NCBI GenBank assembly: GCA_963971225.1
Contig: OZ020269.1
Span: 22,671,190-22,735,189, forward strand
DNA from: Melieria omissa
Taxonomy: Eukaryota; Arthropoda; Insecta; Diptera; Ulidiidae
Reading direction: 5' to 3'
Length of the DNA stretch: 64,000 bases
Every line of letters starts with the position of its first letter. Within the stretch, counting starts at the first letter, position 1. The translations under genes and the position numbers were made by a program. Of this stretch, positions 47,927 through 59,776 are shown one piece after another. Below the pieces are notes generated by a model. That model did no database searches. It saw only the letters and a program-made list of their open reading frames with translations, and had not been told where the DNA came from.

Positions 47927-48555
47927 GAAGGTTTTTGGGTCAGAAAAAGAAAAACTGACAATGCCAGGATACTATACTTAACTCTAATTTCACGTCTATA
48001 TCAACATTTGGATGGGTCTCGGAAAACTAAAAAAATTTGTTCCCACGGTGTAATAAATGTAAAGTTTGTGTTTTCATTTAGTGCATCATAACTTTATAAT
48101 TTTTCTTTCAATTCTATTGATGTTAGGCTCAACTAATATATCTTTCATCTTAGATTTTAAAACCAAAGGACATCATTTATTTTATCTATAAAAAAACCAT
48201 TCGAAACTTTATGATTTTTGAAGTTGGTCGAAACATTCACTTTTGTACAAATTTCATCGTTAGTAACTTCCCCAAATCTCATCTGATTTGGACAATCTAT
48301 GTATTGTTGGAAATCTATATATATATATTATTGTACTTATCTGCTGAACGGGCCATCGGTATTTCCCAGATGGTTGGTTTACGAGATATGTGCTGATATA
48401 AGAGGAAAAAAACGTGTTTTTCGAAGATTTTTCGAAGATTTTTCGAAAACGCTTTTTGAGAAAATGTTTTGATTTTCAGCAGCCGAAGATTAGTCTAAAA
48501 AATACTTTTGTTTTTAGGAGCACGCGATGAACCCATTTTTTGTCGAATAGTGTAA
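47927..48555. other. Gene-free stretch with dispersed-repeat pieces
   Basis: CCCACGGTGTAATAAATG near 48034 and GAATAGTGTAATAAATT near 48547 form a worn direct repeat about 510 bp apart and echo the right end of 28507-29090. Confidence 0.4.
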
Positions 48556-49452
48556 TAAATTATACATTATAATAAAATAAATAAGTAAATGATAAAAAAA
48601 TAATAGAAATGTTAAATATAAAAAAATTAAAATTAAAATTAATAAAAAATAATAAATAATAAAAAAAAATTAAAAAATAAATAATAAAAAATAAATTAAA
48701 AAACATAAATACAAATTTAAAATTAAAAAAACAACAATAATAAAAAAATAGATAAAAAATAAAATATAAGAAAATAAATAATAACTCACTAAACAATAAA
48801 TTATAAATAAATAAGTTAACTAATTAATTAATTAATAAGTACATAATAAAAATTAGTATAAAAATAATAAAAATTTTAAATTAAAAAAATAATAAACAAA
48901 AAATAAATAATGAAGAATAACTAATAAAAAATAATAATAAATAATAAAAAATAAATAAATAAAAATAATAATAAATACAAATTTAAAATTAAAAAAAAAT
49001 AAAAATAATAAAAAATAGATAAAAAAATAAAATAAAAAAAATTAATAATAAACAACAAATCAATAAACAATAAATTATAAATTAATTAGTTAATTAATAA
49101 GTAAATAAAAAAATTAATATAAAAATAATAAAAGTTTTAAATATAAAAAATTTAAAATAATAAATAATACATAAACAAATAATAAATAATGAATAATAAG
49201 TAATAAAAAATAAAATTAATAAAAAATTAATTGAAACAAATATAAAAAATAATACATAAAAATTTTAAATTAAAAAAGAAATTAAAAATAATAAAATATA
49301 GATAAATAAAAAATATATAATTAATCAATAAATAATAAACAATAGGTATTAAGTAATAAAAAATTAAAAATCTATAGAAAGCAATAAATAATAAATAAAA
49401 AGATATTAATTAAATAACAAGTAATAAAAAATAAATAATAAATAAATAAAAA
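48556..49452. repeat. AATAAA-type low-complexity tract
   Basis: About 0.9 kb of A and T almost only, with the A on the plus strand: AATAATAAA, AAATAAATAA and AAAAATTAAA. Segments such as AATACAAATTTAAAATTAAA recur (about 48708 and 48976), so it grew partly by local duplication. This differs from 4985-6045, which is palindromic in style. Confidence 0.85.
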
Positions 49453-51561
49453 GAATCAAACTCTCAATGAAAAATGCTCCAGCGATAACTCTATCGCGGC
49501 TATTTTGATGTTATTGACGAGTGATCTATGTGAATGAAGGCCGCCTGCGGCCTCTCTCTCTCTCTTTATAGTAGGATCTCTCTCTATAGTACTCACCCCT
49601 TTGTTTAGGGCTGTCTCTGTTTACTTCCCTTTAGCTAAGCTTGTTAGTCCACGAATAGTCTGTACTCTATCTTCTTGCGTGCATTTACATCAACGATTTT
49701 GACAACGAAGGAAGTCGATTCATTGTTTTTCTTGCCTACTTTTGGTATGAAAACAGCTTTCACTCAAGACTTGAAAATTCTTACAAGCCAGAGTGTGGCC
49801 CAGTTCTTTGACACCTGCAGCATCATTTTTTAGATGCCCTTCGATCAGGGGGATTTATGGGAAGTGAAGCTACCAATATCCCATAGTAGCTTCTTCCTTG
49901 TAATGAAATCATCTTCCAACGAGGAAATATCTAATCTATCAGCATGGGCAGTGTTTAACAATGGGCTTAGCGTCTCCTCGGTCTTCTCCAGCCCTAATGA
50001 ATGAAGAACTCCTGTAACATTGGCACTCGATTCCTGTCAGCAATTCGTTTTTTACATTTCTTAATTTTGGATTTCTTCTCGTGAACAAAAATTTAACTGA
50101 AAATATAAAAAATTAATAAAAATTATAAACGATTAAAAACTTAAAATTTTTAAGGAATTCATAGATATAACAGATTTCTGTAATTTAAAAATGAATAAAT
50201 CAGCAAAATAGGTAAAAATATTTGATCAATAAAAAAATCTAAAAAAAAAATTACTGAAAAAAAAAAAATAAATAAAAAATAAAAAAATTATAAAAGATTA
50301 AAAACTGGAACTTTTGAGGTAATTCCTAAATAAAACACATTTCTGTAATTTAAAAAATTAAAAAAATCAACGAAATAGGTAAAAAGAATAAATCAATAAA
50401 CCCTCTAGAACACTTTTTTGTTGTTAAAACAACTTGATTAGAACAACATGGCTCACAATTCTCCTAAAAACAAAACAATTTGTTTAAGTACAAAATAATT
50501 GTTTTTCTTCAAAGTCTTTTTGCAGTTCGAGCAGCACAGAAATCATAAATATTTGAATTTAAACAACTCAGATCACTTTCTAACAATAATATGAATCATA
50601 TGAATATTGTTTAGCAAATACATGAAATCATTTATGTGAGAACACATTGACTGTCCCACTACTACTTTCAAAATCAACTCTACTTCTTTCACTCGCTATG
50701 AATTTTATAATTTCAGACTCATTAACATTGAAACTGCACATAAATTAAACCAATTCGCATTTGCATTTTCTTACATTTATTTTTTTTATAAGTCGAATAT
50801 ACACAAGTCATCTACCGTTATATGCAAAACTAAAACTGAATTAAAACTAAAACTGAATGAAGTTATCGATAAACGTCTACATGCTACCAATGGAACTTAA
50901 CGATTAAACTTGGATTTCACAATGCTATTTTCAATTTGATTTCTTCCCGGTTTTGTTTTTGCTTGACGCAACTCAACTTAATTGTATAACATATGATTAG
51001 CAGAATGTCTTCCTTTGTACAAGAATCCAACTGATATCGCTTAGGCGTAGAGAACTTTAGTGGTAAATGTTTATCTGTTTATATCTTAAGCCAACGCATG
51101 CGAGTGGTATTTCTCTCCGCTGACGCGACTGGCGCACCAGCAGAGACATCACGCACTCGACGCAACGCTGCGCACTTATAGTAATATGCCTAGAACTCGG
51201 GCCACGCAGAGTACAAAACGAAATGAGCCAAAGAGAATGCAAGAACCACCTGGCAGTGTTCGGTGGCGTTCGGCGTTTGCTGTAATAGATATTCTCAACT
51301 GTGAGCTATTTTAATGCCAAAATGTTTTATTTGATTTTTCCATTTTTTGACTTTCAATTTTCAACGAACGCTGAACGTAACATGAACACAAATCGAATCA
51401 AGCTGCAATACGTTGGCGTCGACGTCGTGTTGTGTTGCGTTGCTCTTTTATGTTTTTGCATGTTTGTGGCTCTGTTATAAATTTCATTAGGCTAATGTTT
51501 GTGATGGCTGCCGCCTGTTGGGCGTGTCAGTAGCTACTCTGTGTGTTTGTGTGTGCGCGTG
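49453..51561. other. Gene-free stretch downstream of Topors
   Basis: A CT microsatellite at 49552-49570 and A-rich runs near 50230-50290. No coding region is supported. The right end probably includes the Topors 3' untranslated region. Confidence 0.5.
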
Positions 51562-51567
51562 TTTATT
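51562..51567 (-). terminator. Possible Topors polyadenylation signal
   Basis: AATAAA on the minus strand about 220 bases after the Topors stop. Another lies at 51326-51331. Which one is used cannot be told from sequence. Confidence 0.35.
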
Positions 51568-51784
51568 TGGCTATTTGAATTTGAGTTCCCTTTGCGTCGC
51601 CTGCAACTGCACAACAGCTGCACGCCATAGTCATTTGTCAGCATGAATCAATGTTTGTATGTGTGAATGTGATTGGGCGTTGGGCATAAACTATCAAGTA
51701 CCTACTGAACTTAACAATTAAACGTGCAAATCAGTATGAACCGCCTCCGTATTCGTCAGTGGTCATTTAGCACTACAAATTATT

Positions 51785-54700
51785 TTATAAATTCTCAAGC
51801 GCCGCGTCGCTGCTGTCGCCCATGTCCGTGAGCGACAGCAGGCTGCTGTCACTGTTCAGCAACAGGCTTGCGCAGGCATTGGAAAAGTCGGTCAGTGCGA
51901 CCGCAGTCTCGTTGACAGCGCCGTGGTGCTGCACGGACGCCGCATCGTTGGTGGGGAGCCGCTGCTGTTGCTGCTCCTCGCCTTCGTAGCTGCCGCCCGC
52001 CGCATTGCCCAGTTCGTCCATCAGCCACGGCTCTCCGGTGTAGTTGTGGTCGAACAGCTGTTCGAATCGCAGCTGCGTGGCGCTCGACTGGCCGTTGTTG
52101 AGCTGCTCGCCGTTGCTGTCCTCCTCCTCGCCAGCACTGGACGACGAGTACAGCGACGGCGACGACACTGACGTGGCCGATGAGGATGTCGAGGACGAAC
52201 TGTTGTCGCTAGCGGTGGAGGTGTGTGTACTGGTTGCAAAAGAGCGCGTCGAGTTGCGAGAGTGCGCACGCAGGCGCTCGTTGTTGCTCGCTGCTGCTGC
52301 TGCTGCAGTGGTCGAAGTAGTTGTGACTGTGGTTGTGGCTGTGTCTGTGTCGGCGGCAGTTTGTGTAACCGAGGGAAATGTGCTTTGCTCGTCGTCAGCG
52401 TGGCTGTTGACTGACGCCGCCTCTGTGTCAGCGGCGTTGGCAATGTTCGAAGTGGCAAAATGTGGGACCACAACTGGCTCGGTGGCTGCCTGATGACTGC
52501 TTGACGGCTCCAAGCTATTTCTATTGTCTGTGCCGTCATAGCTCGGTTCATCGTCGCTGTTGGCCATGGCGCCCGTTGTATTTTCATCTGCCACACTGGC
52601 CTCTACGTTGTCCTCAAACTGATCGCTGAACAGCGAAATGCTGCTTTTGGCTGGCTTGACATCCTCAGTCGAAGATTTGTCTTCCTCTTCTTCCTCTTGT
52701 CCCTGCTCCTCGTCATCGTTGTTAGCCGCATCATTGTAAGCGTCGCCGTACCAACTCGCCTCTTTCCCTTTACTTTGCTTCTCCTCTTGCAGCCGCCGCT
52801 TCAGCTGAATCAAACTTTGACCCTCGTCCTCATCGCTAGAACACTCGGAATGCGTCTGTACATTGTCGCTCTTGTGCTTCTTGCCGGCGACTCGATCGCC
52901 ATCCTTGCTATGATTGCGCTTGCGACTGTGTTCGTTGCTCCTACTGGCGCTGCGTTTGCTAGTCGGTTTTCGCAAGGAACGCGCAGCGCGCTTCTTGTTA
53001 GCAGTCCGCTTCGACTTGGCATATCGTCGTCGCACACTGTAGTCGTCGTCTTCCGAGTCGCTTGTGCTCGACTCGGAATCGGACAGGCTGTCGTTGCTGT
53101 CGCTGCTCTTTCGTTTGCTGCGTCGCACCGTCTTCTGCTCTGTCTCTTTGCCGCGCGGGCTGCTTCGTCGGCGCAGCTGCCGCACGGAGCTGCGACTCTG
53201 CTCTCGCAGCGAGCGCAGACCGTGGACGCCGCCAGACGAGCGCAGGCCCGTCGATGTGCTGGCGCCCACATTGTACAATTCGTGCTCACTCTTCACAGTC
53301 AGTGCGGTTGCTTGCGCCTCGAACGCTTTGACGCGTTTGGCGTGCGCACGCTGCTCTTTCTCACCGGTTTTCTTGTTCGTCTCCGGCTGTTCATCCTCGC
53401 TTGTGCTGTAGACAACCTTACGCAGCGGCTTGGTCTCCTCCACGAAAACCACATCGGAATCACTCTCGGAATTGAGACTGACCAGCTCAGGTGTGCGCAA
53501 GTGCGGTGGCTTGCGTTCCAACACGAATTCACACTCGTCGCTGCTGCTGGAGGTAAGTTCAATGTTATCGGTAATGGTGGGTGTGGCAGACGGCAGCTGC
53601 GCGCCGCTCGCCGACTCCAGCCCATCCAGCTCCTCCAGGTCGATGATGGGATCGGTGGCGCGGTTGTGTGTAGTCAGGTTAATGGCGGTCGACTGTGTGT
53701 TACGCCCGCTCACGGCCACCGTAACGCCGGGCGCCTCAGTGCCCTCGGATGTGGTGCTGATTGTGAACGACAAAAGATTCACCATTGGTGGTTGCGATGC
53801 TACGGCTGCGGCAGCAGCCGCAGCAGCTGCAGCGGCCGAGTTAGCAGCGCGCAACTGCACGCGATACTCGTTGCGGCGTATGCGCTCGCCGCTCTGCGCC
53901 GCCTCGTTGGTATTGGCCTCGTCGGAAGAACCTGACGACGAGAACTCAATGACGATTTCCTCGGCGGACTGTGGCAAGTACTGGACGGCGCGATCGTAGC
54001 CGATCATGTCGTAGGGCGAACGCGCAAAATTGTTCAGCTCATGTATGAAGTGTGATGTCTTTGTGCCGAGGTACGGCTGCAGGCGACGTCGAAACGCCGG
54101 CGAAAGTATGTTGGACTGGATGAGCGACTCGTTGATGCGTTCCAGCAACGTGGAGGCGTCATGTTCGGTATTGCGTAGCAGACAAATAATGTCCCGACTA
54201 ATCCACGGCATTAGGCGGTGTATCTGAGCAGGATTATCCCTGTAAAAAGTGATTAGAAATTAGTACAATGCAAATAATTTAATAAGAATGAATTAAATAG
54301 CCAACCACAAAGACACCAACGAATGAATGAAGTAATTTTATGAACAGAAAAACAGTTTGCTATAAGTTCTATCAATCAGAAAGTTCAACGGAAATCGAGC
54401 GGTGCTTTGCAAATAGCAATGCACTAATTTTAAGCGATTACTTTACGACTGTTAAATCATACTAGTAACAAGAAATTACCTGTAGAATCTGGCACTACTG
54501 TCGCGAAATCGTCCTGTAATATCGCATACGGGCAGCGCAAACAATTTGCGATCGTAGATGAAGCGGCGCCACAACTGGCTCAAGGTGCTACTGCTCGCGA
54601 TGGCATCCGGTGCCTCTCGCCGGTACATGTCCAATAGTTCGGAACGATGCAGAAACTGATTTTGTACAGCAACACCGCTGTTATTGCCGTTGCCGCTGCC

Positions 54701-56068
54701 TGTGCCCGAGTTTCCGCCAGTGCTGCCACTAGCGCCGCTCAGGATCTGCGAGTAGTAGTTGCCCGGACGCAGCAAGCGGTGCAGTGAACTACTGCGACGT
54801 GGTGCCTCCCAATAATGTCTAAAAGCGAAACATAAAAATAAATACTTATTGCAAAGTAATCGTGAGATGCTAATGTGCATAAAAATCGAAAGTTGCATGA
54901 AGAAGTGTACAACTTGCAACTTGCGCTCACATTCAGCATATCACAAAATGTCTAATACACCAATGCGACACTTACGGTTCCACCACAACATCGTCGAATA
55001 AGTAAGGCAGCTGCCGAAAAACTTCGATGGGGCGATGTGGAATTTGCACTGTCGGCGGTTGCACGTGATATTCCTCAAACTGGTCCATGGATTTGACGTT
55101 GTGTATGATCGACTTGAAGGTCTGCTTGCATAGCGGACACTCCGGTTTAACCTATTGGAAGGAGAACTCGCTTTAGTTGCTGGTCGCAATTAGTGCACGC
55201 GCAGCACACTTACCTTGCTCCATTCGCAGAGACACTTGAAGCAGAACTGGTGCATGCACGAGTCAGTAAAACATTTGTTCTTGCAGCGCCCCAGGCAGAT
55301 GGCGCAGTTGGGTGGCGGCGATGCCGCTTGTCGAGAATCGGCTGCGCCTGTTCCAGCGGCCGATCCGTCTACTGCCGGTCGCGTGCTGTCGTCCTCACTC
55401 TCGCTGCTGCTGGTCGACAGCTCAAACAGTTTGACACGCATCAGCGGCGTGACTGGACGCTGTGTGTCGCCTCTAGTGGCTGCATTATTGCGAACATTGT
55501 TGTTGTCGCCGTCGCCGCCACCATCGTTAGCAGCAACCACAACTGTAGCAGCATTGGCCACAGCAGCAGCAGCAGCCTGTGGTGGTTGACTGGCTTCGCG
55601 CGATGTGTTCGATGCGCCCGACACCGCGGAGGCCGTCGAGCGCTGAGAGGCGTTCGCATTGGGCGGTGGGTCCTCGCCGACACGACCGTCGGTAATGGAA
55701 TCGAAGTAGATGTCAATGATGCTCCTGCTCGACGCGGCCGTTGCAGCTGCGGCCGTCGAATTGCTGGAGATGGTTTCATCTTGTGCCGCTGTCGTCCTGC
55801 CGGAATGCAAGTACACGTCCAACATGCTTCTGTTGGGCGCTGTGGAATCGGCCGAACTGGCCAAGGCAGTGTCGCTCGGTTCGGTGCCCGCTCTGGTGGG
55901 ATTCAAGTACACGTCGAGTAGGGCGCTGCTGGAAGCGGCCGCGGGCGCCGTATTGCTGGTGGCTACTTCACTCTGTATTGTTCTCGCCCTGGTGGCCATT
56001 TCGTGCATGTAAATGTCAATTATGTTGGGTATGGGTGTCCTTGCCTCAGCGACTGCTGGGTTGGACAT
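51785..56068 (-). CDS. Topors: E3 ubiquitin/SUMO ligase Topors
   Basis: Four exons: 56068-55214, 55151-54976, 54818-54480 and 54239-51785, joined by GT-AG introns of 62, 157 and 240 bp, 1274 residues in all. The RING (C3HC4) runs from Cys255: CAIC, CMHQFCFKC, then CPLC at 290-293, the last pair coded in exon 2. The Topors-specific region follows (LSQLWRRFIYDRKLFALP, about 423-440; NPAQIHRLMPWISRDI, about 459-474; TSHFIHELNNFARSPYDMIGYDR, about 518-540) and matches fly Topors closely. The C-terminal half is disordered: Ser/Asp-rich and RS/KR-rich stretches likely acting as nuclear localisation signals, and several SUMO-interaction-like cores. In Drosophila the protein is a nuclear ligase linked to insulator bodies and the lamina. 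The N-terminal 250 residues, long and low-complexity, hold a fourfold LDVYL-type motif. The Met at 56068 has a good context (AAAATG). Confidence 0.95.
55152..55213 (-). other. Topors intron 1 (62 bp) inside the RING
   Basis: Donor AAG|GTAAGT, acceptor CCAATAG|GTT. It splits the RING between EWSK and VKPECPLC. Splicing gives the continuous CEWSKVKPECPLCK expected for Topors. Confidence 0.92.
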
Positions 56069-57979
56069 TTTATTCGGACCACCACGTTCTTTACTCCTTT
56101 ACACAGCTTCTTTTGGCGAAAAAAAAACAACTTCAAAAAAATGCGCTGCACCCCCAGCGACGAGGGCAATTAAAAAGACTGGTGTTCTAGCACTGACCCC
56201 TCACGCAATCAACCACTGCAACGAATTGTGCAATTAATCACACTTCTTACTAGCCGCACGAATATGAATTGTGCGCAAAGCCAGCCCACAGTTTGAAAAA
56301 ACTCGGCTCAATTGCACTTTTTCGACTACAACTTCCCGACACAAATCCGTTTCGTTGCCCGAATGTCTACAAAGTTTTCATCTACTTTTTACCGACTATT
56401 CTTCCAATTCACGTTTTGACGTTTACCACCTTTGCACACTTTTCGAATCTTCGAATTGTTATTGTCTTTCATTCGCCTTCAGCCATCATTTCTTCGTGTC
56501 TCATATGTTCAACGATTCAGAGGCAAAGAGACCAAAGAAAAAAACTCGATATCCGCAATGAATTTTCACAGTTTTTACAATTTCATTTTCTGTTTATACT
56601 TTCACGCTTACACCTTCAATTTCATAACCAACTGCACCGGAGAACTTTCAATTTTACATTTTGCTTTTCCGTTTATGATGAAATTTGCAATAGTACTTAA
56701 TTTTTGGCTTTTTAATTGGTGCTTCCAAACTTGTGAATTAGTTGTTCGGCCCTTTTGATTGATGTGCATTTATACGAAGCAAGGTGAGCGCAACAGCTCT
56801 GTTCGATTTCAATACATCCGCCAGCGCAGAGTTGTTATCACGCGGCAATGCGCAACGACTGGCGTCTAGTTGAAACTTACTATTTGAATGAAATAACACT
56901 TCAATTGCAGCATGAATTCGCTGGTGAAACCGCTAACTAGTAAAAACATTTTCCGTTTTGGACAATTATCTTCTGAGTGAGTGAGTAGGAAATGAGTGAG
57001 GAAATTAGTGAGTACGAAAGGAATTGTTTTAAGCAACGAGCTCTTTGATACATGACAAAATTCTACTTTATACAATGTTACGGGTTGCCTTAATTTCGAT
57101 CATTGATAAGACAAACGATTTGCACATATAAAACTGATAAGCACTTTCTGTCTTAGCTTTGCACTCGATCAGCTTTCGATATGTTTCCACTTTTCATTCA
57201 TCAAATCTAACTCAAATTTAAAACAAATTACAACTTTTTGTTTTAAAGTTTTAGTTACAAAGAGTAACTTAGCAAATGAAATTCATTGCAACTTGACTTT
57301 CAATCTAGTTAGATATGACAAAATTCAAGGATGTTTGTACTTAAACGAGTGATTTTGCGTGCACGTTACAATTGGAGCTACAATTTATTTTCTTTTATAT
57401 TAACATTAAAATTTTTATTCTCTTTTCGGTACCCAGGTAAGTTAATACAATAAGAGCGGTTAGTAAATACAACCAGAGTAGTAAGTAGCTTAAATTAGAT
57501 AAATAAAAAATTAGTAAATAAACTTATTTTCATAACATATTTCGTGGTGGTATAATCCTAATAGGTTTTAAATTCAATTCAATTCAATCTTAGTACAGTT
57601 GAATCTCTCAAAACGCCACTCCACAAAACGCAACCGCTTCAAAGAGATAATAGCCTTATTCACGATTTGTTGTTTTTGGACTTGCATCGTGCATTCTTGC
57701 AACTGACACTACAAACAATTTACCAAATTGACAAAACCCTATTGTAACATTGCATAGTATTCTGTATTTCCTCTATAGTTATCTCACTTTTTAGATTCTA
57801 CTATCGATAAATTCTTCCACTCATGGCAAGTATTTTCATTAATTTTAATTTTTGTCTATTCTTACGAAACTTCTTCTAGGGACACTTAAATATAAACTTT
57901 CATTCTGAACTGCTTCAAATTTATGCTTTTTTCGGATTTTGTGCTTATTCCGGGTATTGTTCACTTGCATGTATTAGCC
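56069..57979. promoter_or_regulatory. Topors upstream region with a DRE motif
   Basis: The left part of the 3.7-kb divergent interval between Topors and the Myb/SANT-like gene. A perfect TATCGATA at 57803-57810 is the binding word of the fly factor DREF, common at housekeeping promoters. Its distance (1.7 kb from the Topors start codon, 2.0 kb from the other gene's) leaves its role open. Open frames near 56269-56758 have no domain and may lie in the 5' untranslated region. Transcription starts cannot be placed. Confidence 0.4.
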
Positions 57980-58219
57980 CTAATTCCCAGAAGTGAGCCT
58001 CACAGTTTCACTAAAGATTTCAATTGGTACCCAAAAGATTTTCGATTCCATACTTTTTTGTAAGCCTCTAATGGATTGTTAGAGTTATATTGCATATATA
58101 AATTTAAGATTTTAGAGAGTTTTTATACTTTTTCGAAAAATGCTTTCAGTAATTTACCTCATATAAGCCTGACAGGCTCACTTCTGGGTTTGTATTACTT
58201 TTAAAATTCTGGGAATTAG
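57980..58219 (+). mobile_element. MITE with CTAATTCCCAGAA ends, copy 2
   Basis: A 240-bp non-coding repeat with inverted ends CTAATTCCCAG and CTGGGAATTAG. It matches the inverse of 32528-32771 along its length (CACAGTTTCACTAAAGATTT, AAAAGATTTTCGATTCCAT, CATATAAGCCTGA). It sits in the interval between the two divergent genes. Confidence 0.75.
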
Positions 58220-58510
58220 GATTAATGAGAATTCTTGAAATTGAAAGTGTCGCAAAAGTTTTACTTGTACCAGAGTCGCCGCTTTTGGTCTTTTCGGACC
58301 AACATTGGTCAGATTTTTTTACTTTGGTCCGCTGGTCTGTTAAAACGAATTTCGGTTCGTTTTGTGATGTGAATATCTTTTCATTAGTACACAACATTTA
58401 TTACAAAAAAAATAAAATTGTAATTTAAAAGTTTAAAAGTCAGAAGTTTGCTCAGAAAAGAAATTTGCAACACTGATCTGTACCAACCATTTTCATTTCT
58501 CACAAAATGC

Positions 58511-58824
58511 ATGGTTCAACTATAAGGTTGTAGCAAGCCACCAGCTGATCGTTTATCGCTTTTGTCAAAATCGTCGGTGTGCTGTGTTGCCGCATCGGTT
58601 GAAATTAAAATACCTGACTGAAAACAACTGACCTGAGCACTTTTCTCGTTTTTTCACTCAAATACAGCACCGTCTGGCAACAAACAGTTTTGTTTGTTTT
58701 CAGTTTCTCCCTCTTTCGTCGGAAAATATCAGCTGATTTTGACAGTAGCGATAAACGATCCTACCAACAAAAAAAATGTGGTTTTTGGTGTTGCGGGGAT
58801 GCTATAACCTTATTATTGAACCAT
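58511..58824. mobile_element. MITE with interrupted long inverted ends
   Basis: The outer inverted repeat reads ATGGTTCAA, then TATAAGGTT, then TAGCA at the left (58511-58535) and its inverse at the right (58801-58824). An inner inverted repeat of about 26 bp follows, GATCGTTTATCGCT then TGTCAAAATC (left 58548-58572, right 58735-58760). The gap between outer and inner parts differs in length. About 314 bp, no coding capacity. Flanks are compatible with a two-base AT duplication, but this is weak. Confidence 0.72.
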
Positions 58825-59585
58825 GACAAAATGTAAACAAGATCAGCTGTTTTTCAAATACTAAGTATTTATAACGGGGTCGTTCACGATCTGATGTAAA
58901 TTTGATCAATTTTACCAAATTTTCTACAAAAGCCGCAGATCGTGAATATGGTTTAATATCTAATTTATAATGATTCTTTTTTTAATGAAATATTTGTTTG
59001 CATGCATTTCAAAATGCAACCATTTGGTTGTATCAAGTGTATCTATAACTCGATTGTAGTTCAGTTTCAATACAAATGAAATCAATTCAGTACATTTTAA
59101 TATTAATACAGTTCAATTTATATATTTATGCACCAACTGACGAAACAAAACATATACTAGATCGAGGATGAGTACTAATGCATGCGTAGTTGCTCAACTG
59201 GCAAAGCAAAAGAGGTACAGTTTTGCATAAAAACGTCAAGTGTTAACAACAATTACCTGTTTTTCTTTAAAAGTTTACCAAATAACTTTCAACCCTATGT
59301 GTTTTTGTATTGTTGCTATATTATTACATATTCTTTCCTTTAACCTCTCAGAAGAAAATCGAGTTTTTGTCTCACGCTATCCTTCTAAATTTAATAATTT
59401 TTATTTTTCATGTAATTTCACTTTGCAGTATGATTTAAATTTGTTTTATTGTTATTTTCCTAAAAATTAGCAGGAAACAAATTTCAACAAAGTACACACA
59501 ATTTTGCAAAGATATGGCAATATTTTTTTGAGAATACCGTCCAACTAACGGTGTGGCAGCACCGGCGCAGTTGATGCTTCGGTGA

Positions 59586-59645
59586 ATGGCGCAAGCGAGT
59601 GAAGAAGAATACAAAAATCGTTTTGACAGCTCCTGGGAAAACTAG
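59586..59645 (+). CDS. Possible 19-codon upstream open frame
   Basis: ATG at 59586 followed by 18 codons and TAG at 59643, in another frame from and 131 bp upstream of the Myb/SANT-like start codon. If the transcript starts before 59586, this frame would be met first by ribosomes and could lower translation. The transcription start is not known. Confidence 0.3.
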   Translation: MAQASEEEYKNRFDSSWEN

Positions 59646-59776
59646 TGTTTACAGAAAAAAGAGCGCTGTCCGGTGTACTCGCTGTGTAAATTGCAATTGT
59701 TTTCTTTTGCCATAGTTTTGTGAGGAATTCCGCCAAAATTACGTCCGATAGCGCCGAGCTGCAGCATCAGCAAAAG

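Noticed and set aside
52697..53935. 412-codon plus-strand open frame
   Set aside because: It is antisense to Topors exon 4 and arises from codon bias in Ser/Asp/Arg-rich coding sequence; composition is Leu/Cys/Arg noise and no domain is seen.
55193..55921. 242-codon plus-strand open frame
   Set aside because: Antisense shadow of Topors exon 1, made of Cys/Gly/Arg-rich noise.
58548..58760. GCGATAAACGATC words as DREF-type promoter sites
   Set aside because: They are the inner inverted repeat of a MITE and differ from TATCGATA; only the site at 57803 is an exact DRE.
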